Source of the DNA: Sulfuritalea sp.
GTDB lineage: Bacteria > Pseudomonadota > Gammaproteobacteria > Burkholderiales > Rhodocyclaceae
DNA: 64,000 nucleotides
Direction of reading: 5' to 3'
NCBI GenBank assembly: GCA_016712985.1
Contig: JADJQA010000002.1
Span: 1 to 64,000 of the forward strand
The notes under the pieces are model-generated. The model had not been told where the DNA came from and made no database searches. It saw only the letters and a program-made list of their open reading frames with translations. The translations under genes were made by a program, and so were the position numbers. Position 1 is the first letter of the stretch, and each line of letters starts with the position of its first letter. Positions 8,577 through 18,695 of the stretch are shown here, piece after piece.

Positions 8577-9340
8577 ATGAAGCCAGTTTCAGTTGTAGCT
8601 CTTTTGATCCGAATGCTCTGTGCAGGCGCCGCGGCGATTTGTCATCAGGCCACGGCAGCCGATATTCGCGTTCTGGCGCCCAATGCGGCAAAGGAATCCG
8701 TTTCAGAGGCAGTGACAACCTTCGAGAAGTCCTCCGGCAACAAGGTCATCGTCAGTTGGGCAGGCACGGAAGCAATCACGAAGCGGATCACTGAAGGCGA
8801 AGTGGCAGACATCGTCGTCAACGCGGCGCAGAACATCGGACGCCTAACCACGGAAGGCAAGTTGTCACAAGGCAGCCGAACCGACTTTGCCAGGTCATCG
8901 ATCGGCGTGGCGGTCGCGCCGTCCGCGGTCCGACCCGATGTTTCGTCGATCGAGGGACTCAAGTCCGCGCTGCTGGGTGCCAAGTCCATCGTCATTTCGT
9001 CGGGCACAAGCGGACGCTACCTGTCCGACCTCTTCAACAGGTTGGGTGTAGGTGAGCAGATCAAGGCCAAGATCAAGCAGCCGCCCTCGGAGCGCAAATC
9101 GGTGACCTTCTGGCTGCCGGTGAGGCCGAGCTTGGGTTCCAGCAGGTCAGCGAGTTGCTCCACGTAAAGGGCATCCAGTTTCTCGGGCAGATTCCCGCGG
9201 AGATCCAGAGCTACACGGTCTACTCTGGCGCCGCACACAGTCAATCGTCCCAGTCCGAAGCGGCTTTAGCCTTTCTGAAAGTGCTACGACAGCCGGGAAC
9301 GGCCGCCATCGTCAGGAAATCTGGAATGGAGCCGCTGTAG
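8577..9340 (+). pseudogene. ModA-like periplasmic substrate-binding protein, one frameshift
   Basis: Substrate-binding proteins capture a ligand in the periplasm for an ABC importer. A signal peptide (MKPVSVVALLIRMLCAGAAA) leads into ADIRVLAPNAAKESV and FEKSSGNKVIVSWAGTEAI, typical of the molybdate-binding ModA type. The start at 8577 has a good GGAGG site. The frame breaks at about 9087-9094: KQPPS should run on into QIGDLLAAGEAELGFQQ, which is in the next frame, and the C-terminus then ends at 9340. One lost G restores a 254-residue protein, so a sequence error is possible. No transporter permease is nearby, which is typical of a cassette-borne solo binding protein. Confidence 0.75.
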
Positions 9341-9370
9341 GTATGCATGGTCGGCGCATTGCGTGCCGAC

Positions 9371-9428
9371 GCCCAACGCGGCGCTCCAGCCGACGGCCTT
9401 CGGCCTCGGCTGAGCTTCAACGTTGAAG
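9371..9428 (+). other. attC site
   Basis: GCCCAAC (9371-9377) is a perfect left core. A hairpin follows in which GCTC-CAGCCGA-C-GGCC pairs with GGCC-TCGGCTG-AGC around a TTC loop, leaving unpaired bases as expected of attC. GTTGAAG (9422-9428) matches six of seven right-core positions. A second small hairpin, CCATAC/GTATGG (9434-9449), and GTTATGG lie just after it, so the true right end may be slightly further on. Confidence 0.75.
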
Positions 9429-9444
9429 CTTTCCATACGTTCGT

Positions 9445-9777
9445 ATGGCGTTTGTTATGGGCTACTGCTATTCTGTGTCCAGGGCAAAAACTCGCTTTGA
9501 TTGGGACCCCGACAAGGACGCCGAAAATCAGGGAAAGCACGGAGTCTCCTTCTCCCGTGCCCAATACGCCTTTGCGGACCCGCAGCGCGTGATAGCCAAC
9601 GACGAGACTCACAGCCAAACCGAAGAACGGTTCTATTGCTTCGGCGAAGTGGACGGCGGTGTGCTCACGGTGCGGTTCACTTGCCGCGCTTCGGTTATTC
9701 GAATCATCGGCGCCGGTTATTGGTGCAAAGGAAAGGCGATCCATGAGTGCGAAAACGAGCAAGGCGAGTTTCGCTAA
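9445..9777 (+). CDS. brnT: BrnT family ribonuclease toxin (second copy)
   Basis: This second BrnT is 110 residues from 9445. The family motif RFDWDPDKDAENQGKHGVSF is followed by the helix AQYAFADPQR and the segment CFGEVDGGVLTVRFTCR, then RIIGAGYWCKGK. The first 16 or so residues (MAFVMGYCYSVSRAK) are longer than usual, and an ATG at 9457 is an equally good start. It overlaps the antitoxin by 35 bases. The two BrnT proteins of this array share only the family motif, so they are separate acquisitions rather than a local duplication. Confidence 0.85.
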   Translation: MAFVMGYCYSVSRAKTRFDWDPDKDAENQGKHGVSFSRAQYAFADPQRVIANDETHSQTEERFYCFGEVDGGVLTVRFTCRASVIRIIGAGYWCKGKAIHECENEQGEFR

Positions 9778-10105
9778 AGCGCAGCGTAGCGGAGTCTCAG
9801 AGAAGGCTGGTGCCGGCGAGAGCCGGCGTTACGCCGAAACTGAAATCAAGTACACCGCTGAACCCCTTGGTAAGGTTCAAGTGGTTGCCGACTTGCTCCC
9901 TTCACCAGCCGAATTGGCATTTCGTGAAGAAGGCGTGAAAGTAACTCTGGCGCTCAGCAAGAAGAGTATCGAGTTCTTCAAGTCGGAGGCTACAAAGCAT
10001 CAAACTCAGTACCAGCGCATGATTCGCCGGCTTCTCGACGCTTATGTTGATGGCCAGGCCCCAACCCGGCAGTCCACACGGGCGCCGCGCGATAAAGCCG
10101 CGTAG
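9743..10105 (+). CDS. brnA: BrnA family antitoxin (second copy)
   Basis: The 120-residue antitoxin has a long Lys/Ala/Ser-rich N-terminus and a C-terminal ribbon-helix-helix: KVTLALSKKSIEFFKSEA and then YQRMIRRLLDAYV. The ATG at 9743 lies inside the end of brnT, as in most brnTA pairs. An attC-like hairpin overlaps the last 15 or so codons (from 10059), so the tail of the protein is encoded by the recombination site, and cassette exchange could alter it. Confidence 0.85.
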   Translation: MSAKTSKASFAKAQRSGVSEKAGAGESRRYAETEIKYTAEPLGKVQVVADLLPSPAELAFREEGVKVTLALSKKSIEFFKSEATKHQTQYQRMIRRLLDAYVDGQAPTRQSTRAPRDKAA

Positions 10106-10129
10106 CGCCGGGCACCCTGAACGTCGGAC
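10059..10129 (+). other. degenerate attC-like site at the end of the second brnA
   Basis: CCCCAAC (10059-10065) is followed by a hairpin (GGCGCC-GCGCG facing CGCG-GCGCC), with GTCGGAC at 10123-10129 near the GTTRRRY core. Each core has one mismatch. The location at the end of a cassette gene and 18 bases before the next start supports the call. Confidence 0.4.
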
Positions 10130-10147
10130 CTATTCGAGGTTGCCGCA

Positions 10148-10791
10148 ATGACCGATCTCTTTCCGCCTTGGCCCCTGTTCTCCGCATTCCTTCTTGCGAG
10201 CTTTGTCCTGCTGTCACGCCTGGGCCCGGCGTGCTCTATATCGTTGCGCGCAGCCTTGTCCAAGGGCGCCGTTCCGGGGTGGTGTCGGTAGCCGGAGTCG
10301 CCCTGGGCAACCTTGGCAACGCGCTTGCCGCTTCAGTGGGTCTTGCGGCTTTGTTCGCTGTTTCTTCACTTGCGTTCTCCGTGGTGAAGTATGCCGGCGC
10401 ACTCTACCTTTTGTACCTTGGCGTGCAAATGCTCCGTTCTTCGACCGCTGCAAACTCATCCGCCGTTCTCGGCGCTGCTCCACTTGGGCAGGTCTTCCGC
10501 GATGGTTTCGTTGTCGCTCTGCTCAATCCCAAGACCACGATCTTCTTCGCCGCGTTTCTGCCGCAGTTCCTGAGTCCCGACGCGCCGCCCATGTTGCAAA
10601 GCATGGCGCTTGGTTCTCTCTTCGTTACCATCGCCGCTGTAACCGACAGCGCCTACGCTTTGGCCGCCGGTGCTGCCGCACCAATGCTGCGTGGCAGCGT
10701 TGTTCGACACATCGGTCGGCGTCTCGCTGGTGGAGTGTTCATCGGTCTTGGTGTCTTCACGGCATTGACGGGGTCGCGCAGTGCCAAATAG
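10148..10791 (+). pseudogene. LysE/RhtB family amino-acid exporter, N-terminal frameshift
   Basis: LysE-type exporters are inner-membrane proteins of about 210 residues and six helices that expel amino acids or homoserine lactones. MTDLFPPWPLFSAFLLASFV from 10148 runs into the signature TPGPGVLYIVARSL in the next frame at about 10211-10218. One missing G (CTGGTC read as CTGTC) explains it and restores 214 residues. The rest is intact through QVFRDGFVVALLNPKT and TDSAYALAAGAA to the stop at 10789-10791. GCCCAAC, a perfect attC left core, begins at the very next base, so this is the last cassette of the array. It may be functional if the indel is an error. Confidence 0.75.
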
Positions 10792-11022
10792 GCCCAACCC
10801 CGTGGTCGAGACCAATATCTCTCTTCCCCTCGCCGCATGAGTCATTGGCCGTCCGTCAAGGCCAGGCGTTTGTCGGCGGTTTTGCATGCCTTGGAATCCG
10901 CTTCGCGGGGCGGCAAGGCCGGTATCCAGTACAAAGCCGCTGGACTCCCGCCCCGGATCGGGGTCCGGGGTCACGTTCTTGCGCGAGAATGACGGGTTTC
11001 AGGGACGGGGAGGCGACGGGCG
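10792..11022. other. gene-free spacer ending the cassette array, with attC half-site
   Basis: GCCCAAC at 10792-10798 is an attC left core right after the exporter stop. No matching right core with a good hairpin could be found, so the site seems cut off. From about 10938 to 10996 there is a GC-rich repeat-like stretch (CCCCGGATCGGGGTCCGGGG) of the type scattered between genes in such genomes. Confidence 0.45.
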
Positions 11023-12884
<1,862 letters not shown>

Positions 12885-13075
12885 GGGGCGAACTCGATTC
12901 TGGCGGGAGCAGGGGAGGGGTTTGAAACTACTGGAAAGACGAGGCGAATGCAACCCGCGGGGCTGAATGGGCACTCGGAACGAATTCGGCATACGCTTGG
13001 CGCGGGATTGCGGTTAAAGTATTGCGATTCAGCGCCGTAAGTCAAGAAAGCTCGAAACAAGATAAAGGGAAAGCC

Positions 13076-14656
13076 ATGTCCGTGTTCCGCATGTCGCCGG
13101 CTCTTGCCACCGCGCTGGCCACGATGGTGCTCATCCTGACGGCGAACTTTCCGGTGCAGGCATCCGACTGGCAAAGGGTCGTCACCGGCAAGACCGAGAC
13201 CATCGAGATCGACAAGGCACGCATCTCGCGCGGCGACAAGGGTACCACCGGCTGGAGCCGCATCCTCCTTGGCCGCGAAGTCAATGATCCGGCGGGCGTT
13301 TACAACGCGATCCATGCGCAGAATCTCTACGATTGCGATGCTCGCCGTTTCACGACGCTACGGCGCGTCTATTTCAACGGCGACACGGTGGTTCGCGAGG
13401 AGTCGGTGTCGCGTCAGCGCGCAAATGCCGTGCAGGTCGGCAGCATTGACGAGCGCCTGCTCAACGAAGCCTGTCGCGCCAGGACCATCAACGAGGTGGC
13501 CGGGGTCGCCGAAGCGGCGGGTCGCGCCGCTCAGGACGCGCAGAATCCAGAGCGACCGACGGCCATGCACGCGGACATGCGCACGCTGGACGAAGCCGGT
13601 CGGGTGCGCCTGGTGCCGGTCGCGGATGCCGCAATCAAGACTGTGGAGCCGCCTGCGGCCGCACCTGCCACGGCCGCGCCGACGCCTTCCGGCGAAAAGC
13701 CCCGCCACATCGTCCTGCCGGCAATTGACAAGGCGGCGGCCGACCAGGCGGCGGCGAGTCTCGGGCAGAAGTCCGCTGCATCCGCGGCGCCAACCAGTCC
13801 GGGGACAAAGTCCGAAGCCAGCCCGACGGCCAAAGCCTTTCCCCGCGCTGCCGCGTCGCCGGCGGAAACCGCCGAAGATAGACGACTGCGCGAACTGCAA
13901 TACGCCACCAGCGGCCCACGCAAGCCAGCCAGGAAGAAGCCGGCGGTTGCGCATGGGGCGGCAATTCCCGCAGTCCACATGCCCGCGCACTGGGCCTACG
14001 AAGGGGAGGGCGCGCCCGCCAACTGGGGCAAGCTCAACCGCGACTATGCGATCTGCGCGACTGGTCGGCGCCAGTCGCCGATCGACATTCGCGACGGCAT
14101 CAAGCTCGGTCTCGAAACCATCCGCTTCGAGTACGCGCCGACCCGGTTCCGCATTGTCGACAACGGCCATACCCTGCAAGTCAGTGTCGGCGAGGGTCTG
14201 GCGATGCAGGTGATGGGCAAGCGCTATGAACTGATCCAGTTCCATTTTCACCGCCCCTCGGAAGAGCGCGTCAACGGCAAGGTCTACGACATGGTGGTGC
14301 ACCTGGTGCACAAGAACGACGAAGGCCAACTGGCAGTGATCGGCGTGCTGCTGGAAAAGGGCGGCGAACATCCGCTGATCCAGACCCTGTGGAACAACAT
14401 GCCGCTGGAACGGGACATGGAAATGTCTCCCGCGGAACCGATCGACTTGATGCAGTTGCTGCCGGAAAACCGCGCGTACTGGACCTACATGGGCTCGCTG
14501 ACCACGCCGCCCTGTACCGAAGGCGTGCTGTGGATGGTGATGAAGCAGCCGCTGGCGGTTTCGGCCGAACAGGTAGCCATCTTCTCGCGCCTCTACCGCA
14601 ACAACGCGCGGCCCGTGCAGCCCTCGAACGGGCGCCTGATCAAGGAATCGCGCTGA
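13076..14656 (+). CDS. alpha-carbonic anhydrase with long N-terminal extension
   Basis: Alpha-carbonic anhydrases hydrate CO2 in the periplasm. The catalytic domain occupies about residues 300-526 (HWAYEGEGAPANWGKLNRDY, then RRQSPIDIRDG). The zinc ligands H390 and H392 (IQFHFHRPSEER) and H409 (HLVH) are all present, and LTTPPCTEGVLWMVM is typical. The protein is 526 residues, twice the usual length. A signal peptide (to about A29) is followed by a 100-residue domain beginning DWQRVVTGKTETIEIDKARI, like the surface-adhesin/protein E type domain found in betaproteobacterial envelope proteins, and then a Pro/Ala linker. The ATG at 13076 follows AAAGGGA. It is divergent from thiC. Confidence 0.85.
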   Translation: MSVFRMSPALATALATMVLILTANFPVQASDWQRVVTGKTETIEIDKARISRGDKGTTGWSRILLGREVNDPAGVYNAIHAQNLYDCDARRFTTLRRVYFNGDTVVREESVSRQRANAVQVGSIDERLLNEACRARTINEVAGVAEAAGRAAQDAQNPERPTAMHADMRTLDEAGRVRLVPVADAAIKTVEPPAAAPATAAPTPSGEKPRHIVLPAIDKAAADQAAASLGQKSAASAAPTSPGTKSEASPTAKAFPRAAASPAETAEDRRLRELQYATSGPRKPARKKPAVAHGAAIPAVHMPAHWAYEGEGAPANWGKLNRDYAICATGRRQSPIDIRDGIKLGLETIRFEYAPTRFRIVDNGHTLQVSVGEGLAMQVMGKRYELIQFHFHRPSEERVNGKVYDMVVHLVHKNDEGQLAVIGVLLEKGGEHPLIQTLWNNMPLERDMEMSPAEPIDLMQLLPENRAYWTYMGSLTTPPCTEGVLWMVMKQPLAVSAEQVAIFSRLYRNNARPVQPSNGRLIKESR

Positions 14657-14825
14657 AGCGGCGCGCCGTGACGCCCGACACCGCATCGAGACGGGCGCGC
14701 TACTTCGAGACGAGCGTGCAAGTCCTGGCTGAACATTCTGGTTAATCAGGAAATCAATTGTCGCGGAGCTTCTTCGGCTGCCAAGTGTCCGCAAGAACTC
14801 TGCTCGGCGGCGGCCTGATTTCCGC

Positions 14826-15413
14826 TTACGGCCTGGCGCGCACCGCGCGCACGGTGCCTGCAATCTCGCGGCTGACAGCAGCCAGCGCGCGAGCATGGGC
14901 TGCCACCAGTTCGTCATAACCCGGGCCGCCTGTCGCTTCGCGCGCAAGCGAGCGGCCGCTCCGCGACTCGCCCCTGGCGGGCCGCAGCGTCCACAACACT
15001 TCGACGGTCGCGGCGTCTCCGGGTGCGGATTCAAAGCGTCGCACTTCGAGCAGCAGCTTGCAGTCGGCATCGATATTCGCGCTTTGCTGATACGTCGATA
15101 CCAGCGATCCATCCACTTCACGCGCCAGGTTGGCGGCGATCACGCGCGGAATTTCGCCCTGCAGCGGTTCGGCCCAGCGCGCGAACTCGTCGATCGTCAC
15201 CTGGTTTGCGCCGGTGCGCGTGACGATCTGCGGGCGATCGATTAGGTCCGGCACGGTCACGATGCCGATCGCGATTCGATACGGGGCTGCGGGCGCCCGC
15301 GGCGGCGGCGCGTCGGAACCCAGGGTGTAGAAGTTGGCCTTGGGCGAACTGCCGCAGCCGGTGAGCACCAGGACGGCCAGCAGAGTGGCCAACTGCATCG
15401 ATTTCGGCATCAC
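14826..15413 (-). CDS. pqiC: PqiC-family ABC-type transport auxiliary lipoprotein
   Basis: PqiC is the outer-membrane lipoprotein of the Pqi lipid-transport bridge. The 195-residue product has a lipobox, VLTGCGSSPKA, near residue 20 and the family segments FYTLGSD, IGIVTVPDLIDRPQIV and EFARWAEPLQGEIPRVIAANL. Its start overlaps the end of pqiB by 4 bases, indicating translational coupling in a pqiA-pqiA-pqiB-pqiC operon on the minus strand. Confidence 0.85.
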   Translation of the reverse strand: MMPKSMQLATLLAVLVLTGCGSSPKANFYTLGSDAPPPRAPAAPYRIAIGIVTVPDLIDRPQIVTRTGANQVTIDEFARWAEPLQGEIPRVIAANLAREVDGSLVSTYQQSANIDADCKLLLEVRRFESAPGDAATVEVLWTLRPARGESRSGRSLAREATGGPGYDELVAAHARALAAVSREIAGTVRAVRARP

Positions 15414-17050
15414 TTGTTCTCCTCTTTCTTGCCGCTGATCAGCGCCTCGGGGTGTTGTTCGAGGTAATCGGCGAGTATGCGGAAGGCCCGTGCGGCGCGC
15501 GCAATCTCGGACATCATGGCGCGCGAGTCCTGCAGCAACGGGGAGTCGCTGGCCAGCGCACGGTCGGCGGAATCCAGGGTACGGCGCGCCTCCACGATAA
15601 CTGCCTTGGTTTCCGGCGTAAGTTCGGTGACACTGGTATCGAGCGCCGTCATCATTTTCGTCGCGGTCTTCAGCGTCTGCTGCAGGTTGGCGCCTATGCC
15701 CTCGAAGTCCATCTTGTCGAGTTTCCTGGCGATGCTGGTGAGCGAATTCTGCAAGTCCTGCAGGCTGCCCACAACGGTGGGAAACTCGGGCGGAGTCGTG
15801 CTCCAGTCGATCTTGGCCTTCGGCGCATCGGGGAAAACGTCGAGCGCGATGTAAAGCTGGCCGGTCAGCAGGTTGCCGGTGCGCAACTGGGCGCGCAGAC
15901 CACGTCCCACCAGCATGTTGGTCATCGCCTTGGGGTCTCTTGCGGCTCTTCCGGTGCGTGGGCCCGCGGCCTCTCGCGCGGTGAAACGCTCGGGGAAATA
16001 GTTGATTTCGACGGGCAGGGTGATCGTCCCCTTGACCGGGTCGAAGCGGGTGTTGATCGACACCACCTCGCCGACTGCGATGCCGCGAAAATCCACCACC
16101 GCGCCCGGCACCAGTCCGCGCAACGACTCGGTGAATATCATTGTGAAGCGATCAACAATGGTGTCCGGGTGCTTCATCGCTTCGACGCGATTGGCGAAGA
16201 GTTGGAATACCGCGTTCGGCGCCGCCGGTGGCAGTGGACTCGAGCTGGTGGGCGTCTGGAACGCGAGGCCGCCGAGCAGGATCGAGACCATGGATTGGGT
16301 GTCCAGCGTGATCCCGCTAGCATTCAGCGAAAGGTCAACACCGCTGGCGTGCCAGAAGCGGGTATTGGAGCTTACGTACTGGTCGTACGGCGCGTTGACG
16401 AAGACTCGCAGCGTCACGCCCTTGCCGTTCTTGTCCAGGTCATAGCCGGTAATCTGGCCGACCTGCAGGCGCCGAAAAAACACCGGCGAACCGTAGTCGA
16501 GCGAACCCAGATCCGGGCTGTGCAGCACGAATTCCCGGCCGGCCGCATCGGTGGAAAAAATCGGCGGCACTTCGAGTCCGGTGAATTCACTCCGCGCCTC
16601 TTTGGATTTGCCGATGCCGACGCCGATGTAGGCGCCCGACAGCAGCGTGCCGATGCCGGACACGCTGCCGCCAGAGATGCGCGGACGTACTACCCAGAAC
16701 TGCGTGTCCTCGTGTAGATGCGTATCGGAGCCCTTGACCAGTTCAGCGGTCACGATCACGCTCGAAAGGTCAGGAGCAAGCACGACTCTGCTCACCTGCC
16801 CGATATCGACATCCTTGAACTTCAGCTTGGACTTGCCGGCCTCGAGGCCTTCGGCGGTCTTGAAGCTAATGGTGATGACCGGCCCGCGATCGAGCACCGA
16901 CCGGATGGCGAGCCAGCCGCCCACCAGCGCCGCGATCAGCGGGATCAGCCAGACCAGTTGCACCGTGCGGCGCGATCTCGGCGCCGCCACCGCGGCGGGG
17001 AGTTCGGCGGGCTCGCTTCGGCGCGGATTCTCGCTCAGGTTCTCAGCCAC
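15410..17050 (-). CDS. pqiB: PqiB-type intermembrane transport protein with MCE (MlaD) domains
   Basis: PqiB forms a hexameric needle of stacked MCE domains that carries phospholipid between the membranes. The 546-residue protein has one N-terminal membrane helix (VQLVWLIPLIAALVGGWLAI), then repeated MCE units beginning GPVITISFKTAEGLEAGKSK, SPVFFRRLQVGQITGYDLDK and GAVVDFRGIAVGEVVSI. A C-terminal helical region follows (LQQTLKTATKMMTALDTSVT and onward), which builds the needle. It overlaps the second pqiA gene by 8 bases and pqiC by 4. The length and three MCE units match PqiB. Confidence 0.9.
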   Translation of the reverse strand: MAENLSENPRRSEPAELPAAVAAPRSRRTVQLVWLIPLIAALVGGWLAIRSVLDRGPVITISFKTAEGLEAGKSKLKFKDVDIGQVSRVVLAPDLSSVIVTAELVKGSDTHLHEDTQFWVVRPRISGGSVSGIGTLLSGAYIGVGIGKSKEARSEFTGLEVPPIFSTDAAGREFVLHSPDLGSLDYGSPVFFRRLQVGQITGYDLDKNGKGVTLRVFVNAPYDQYVSSNTRFWHASGVDLSLNASGITLDTQSMVSILLGGLAFQTPTSSSPLPPAAPNAVFQLFANRVEAMKHPDTIVDRFTMIFTESLRGLVPGAVVDFRGIAVGEVVSINTRFDPVKGTITLPVEINYFPERFTAREAAGPRTGRAARDPKAMTNMLVGRGLRAQLRTGNLLTGQLYIALDVFPDAPKAKIDWSTTPPEFPTVVGSLQDLQNSLTSIARKLDKMDFEGIGANLQQTLKTATKMMTALDTSVTELTPETKAVIVEARRTLDSADRALASDSPLLQDSRAMMSEIARAARAFRILADYLEQHPEALISGKKEENK

Positions 17051-17672
17051 GCTCTTCCTCCAAGGGATCCCAGATCAGGCGTGGGTCGAATGCCATCGCC
17101 GCGAATATTGTCAGCACCACCACCGCGCCGAATGCCATCGCTCCCGGCCCGGGCAGGATGGTCGCCAGCGCCTTCAACTGCACCAGCGACACGATCATCG
17201 CCACGACGTAGACGTCGAGCATCGACCAGCGGCCGATGACTTCGACCAGCCGGTAAAGCCGTGCGCGCTGAACCGGTTGCCAGTGCGAGCGCATCTGCAC
17301 CGACACCAGCAGAAACAACAGCACGGCCATCTTCAGCAGCGGCACCAGGATGCTGGCGAAAAAGATGATCAGCGCGAGGTACCACGAGCCGGAGGTCCAG
17401 AAGTAGACGACGCCGCTCATGATGGTGTCGGCCTGCGAGCCGAACAGCGAACTTGTGTACATCATCGGCAGCAGGTTGGCCGGAATGTAGAGAATCATCG
17501 CCGCAATCAGCAGCGCCCAGGTGCGGGCAATGCTGTCTGGCTTGCGCGAATGCAGGGGTGCGCCGCAACGCGGGCAGCAGGCGTCGTGACTGTGCGCCGC
17601 CCCGCGCGACAGTTGGCCGCAGACATGGCAACCGAGCAGACCGAGGCTCGCGGCGGTGACAGGGGCGGTCAT
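17043..17672 (-). CDS. pqiA: PqiA-like membrane protein, second half (paraquat-inducible protein A)
   Basis: In enterobacteria PqiA is one protein of two similar halves; here the halves are separate genes. This 209-residue product starts MTAPVTAASLGLLGCHVCGQ and has the Cys4 metal site (CHVC and CCPRC) and four membrane helices with LLPMMYTSS, SGSWYLALIIFFASILVPLL and GRWSMLDVYVVAMIVSL. Those segments are the PqiA signature. It overlaps the upstream half by 4 bases and pqiB by 8. Confidence 0.85.
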   Translation of the reverse strand: MTAPVTAASLGLLGCHVCGQLSRGAAHSHDACCPRCGAPLHSRKPDSIARTWALLIAAMILYIPANLLPMMYTSSLFGSQADTIMSGVVYFWTSGSWYLALIIFFASILVPLLKMAVLLFLLVSVQMRSHWQPVQRARLYRLVEVIGRWSMLDVYVVAMIVSLVQLKALATILPGPGAMAFGAVVVLTIFAAMAFDPRLIWDPLEEERG

Positions 17673-18277
17673 CGCGTGGCTTCCATTCGCGTCCACAAGC
17701 CGCGCGGGTCGAAAACCGCCGCCAATGCAGCCATCAGCAACATCAGCGCGCCGAACGACCACAGCGCAATGCCCGGCACCACGCTGGCCAGATTTTCCAG
17801 CTTGATTACTGAAACCAGGATGCCGAGCAGGAACACTTCGACCATGCTCCACGGGTGCACTGCCCGCAGCATGCGGAATACCAGCGCGAAGTGCGGCGCA
17901 GCCCGGCCCAGTCGCAGCGGCAGGTACAGGTAGGTCAGCGCGAACAGCTTGATCGCCGGCATCAGCATCGCCGTGACGAACACCAGCACCGCGACCGATT
18001 TCATGTCCTCGCTGTAGAGCGTGCGCACGGTATCGAACAGCGTAGTCTGGATCACTTGCCCCTGCAACTTGACGCCGACGATCGGAAAGGCGTTGGCGAT
18101 GGCGAACAGAAAAATTGCCGCCACGGTGAACGCCAGCGTGCGCTCGAAGCTGTCCGGATGGCTGCGGTAAAGCTCGGCGCCGCAACGCCCGCAAAACGCC
18201 ACCCCGCCTCTCGGCAGCGGCACTTCGCGTTGCATCAGGTCGCACTCATGGCAGGCAATCAGTTGGGAACCTGCCAT
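17669..18277 (-). CDS. pqiA: PqiA-like membrane protein, first half (paraquat-inducible protein A)
   Basis: This 202-residue protein opens the pqi operon. The Cys4 site (CHECDL near residue 9 and CGRCGAEL near 29) is followed by four membrane helices with the family pattern AIANAFPIVGVKLQG, VTAMLMPAIKLFALTYLYLP and HPWSMVEVFLLGILVSVIKL. It is paralogous to the gene downstream, so the two probably assemble as a heterodimer equivalent to one full-length PqiA. The start ATG at 18277 lacks a strong upstream ribosome site. Confidence 0.85.
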   Translation of the reverse strand: MAGSQLIACHECDLMQREVPLPRGGVAFCGRCGAELYRSHPDSFERTLAFTVAAIFLFAIANAFPIVGVKLQGQVIQTTLFDTVRTLYSEDMKSVAVLVFVTAMLMPAIKLFALTYLYLPLRLGRAAPHFALVFRMLRAVHPWSMVEVFLLGILVSVIKLENLASVVPGIALWSFGALMLLMAALAAVFDPRGLWTRMEATR

Positions 18278-18319
18278 GAAACTCTTCCGCTAGACGGTGA
18301 ATGGCTTGGCGCGTCCTGC

Positions 18320-18517
18320 TTACGGCCAGGTGACGCGCGCGCTCTCGCCGTTCCCTGCCAACGCCCCGCCAATGGCGCCGGCCACCATCGCCGCGTCGCG
18401 GCTGCTGCCGTTACCGATCAGGCTGCCGACGCCGACCAGGCCGCCCAGCACGGCGCCGACGCCGGCATGCTGGTTGATGGCGATCTGGGTCGGGGTGGGC
18501 ATGGGGAGTTTGGCCAT
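18320..18517 (-). CDS. small glycine-zipper hypothetical protein
   Basis: A 65-residue frame, MAKLPMPTPTQIAINQHAGV, continues GAVLGGLVGVGSLIGNGSS and AAMVAGAIGGALAGNG. The Gly-x-x-x-Gly spacing suggests a glycine-zipper membrane hairpin like those in small envelope proteins. The reading frame extends upstream to an ATG at 18541, but the inner start gives a cleaner N-terminus. It lies 43 bases upstream of nothing else on its strand and may be a stand-alone gene. It has no clear family. Confidence 0.4.
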   Translation of the reverse strand: MAKLPMPTPTQIAINQHAGVGAVLGGLVGVGSLIGNGSSRDAAMVAGAIGGALAGNGESARVTWP

Positions 18518-18539
18518 TTTGGCGGATCTGTGCGATCCC

Positions 18540-18580
18540 ATTCCCCCTTCAGGTCCCCCTTGAAGGGGGAGAGCAAGCTC
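18540..18580. repeat. dispersed GGGAG palindrome, copy 1
   Basis: TTCCCCCTTCAGGTCCCCCTT is followed by GAAGGGGGAGAGC, giving a CCCCCTT/AAGGGGG hairpin. It belongs to the same short palindrome family as copies near 19357, 23066, 24785, 47321, 47990, 48170 and 55849. Confidence 0.5.
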
Positions 18581-18695
18581 AGTTCGTGCCTTGGCAGGCT
18601 AGCTGAACACTGTGCCCAATCAGGAAGGAATACAAGCAACGGCGCTTGCTCATGTCATCCCATGATCGCGGATGTCGAGCCACGCCTGAGGCCGG

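Noticed and set aside
9151..9340. Separate small gene starting near 9155
   Set aside because: Its sequence is the C-terminal end of the ModA-like protein after the frameshift, not an independent gene.
12885..13075. TPP riboswitch ahead of thiC
   Set aside because: The conserved CTGAGA and ACCC-GAACCTG elements are not present on the minus strand, so I do not call one despite expecting it.
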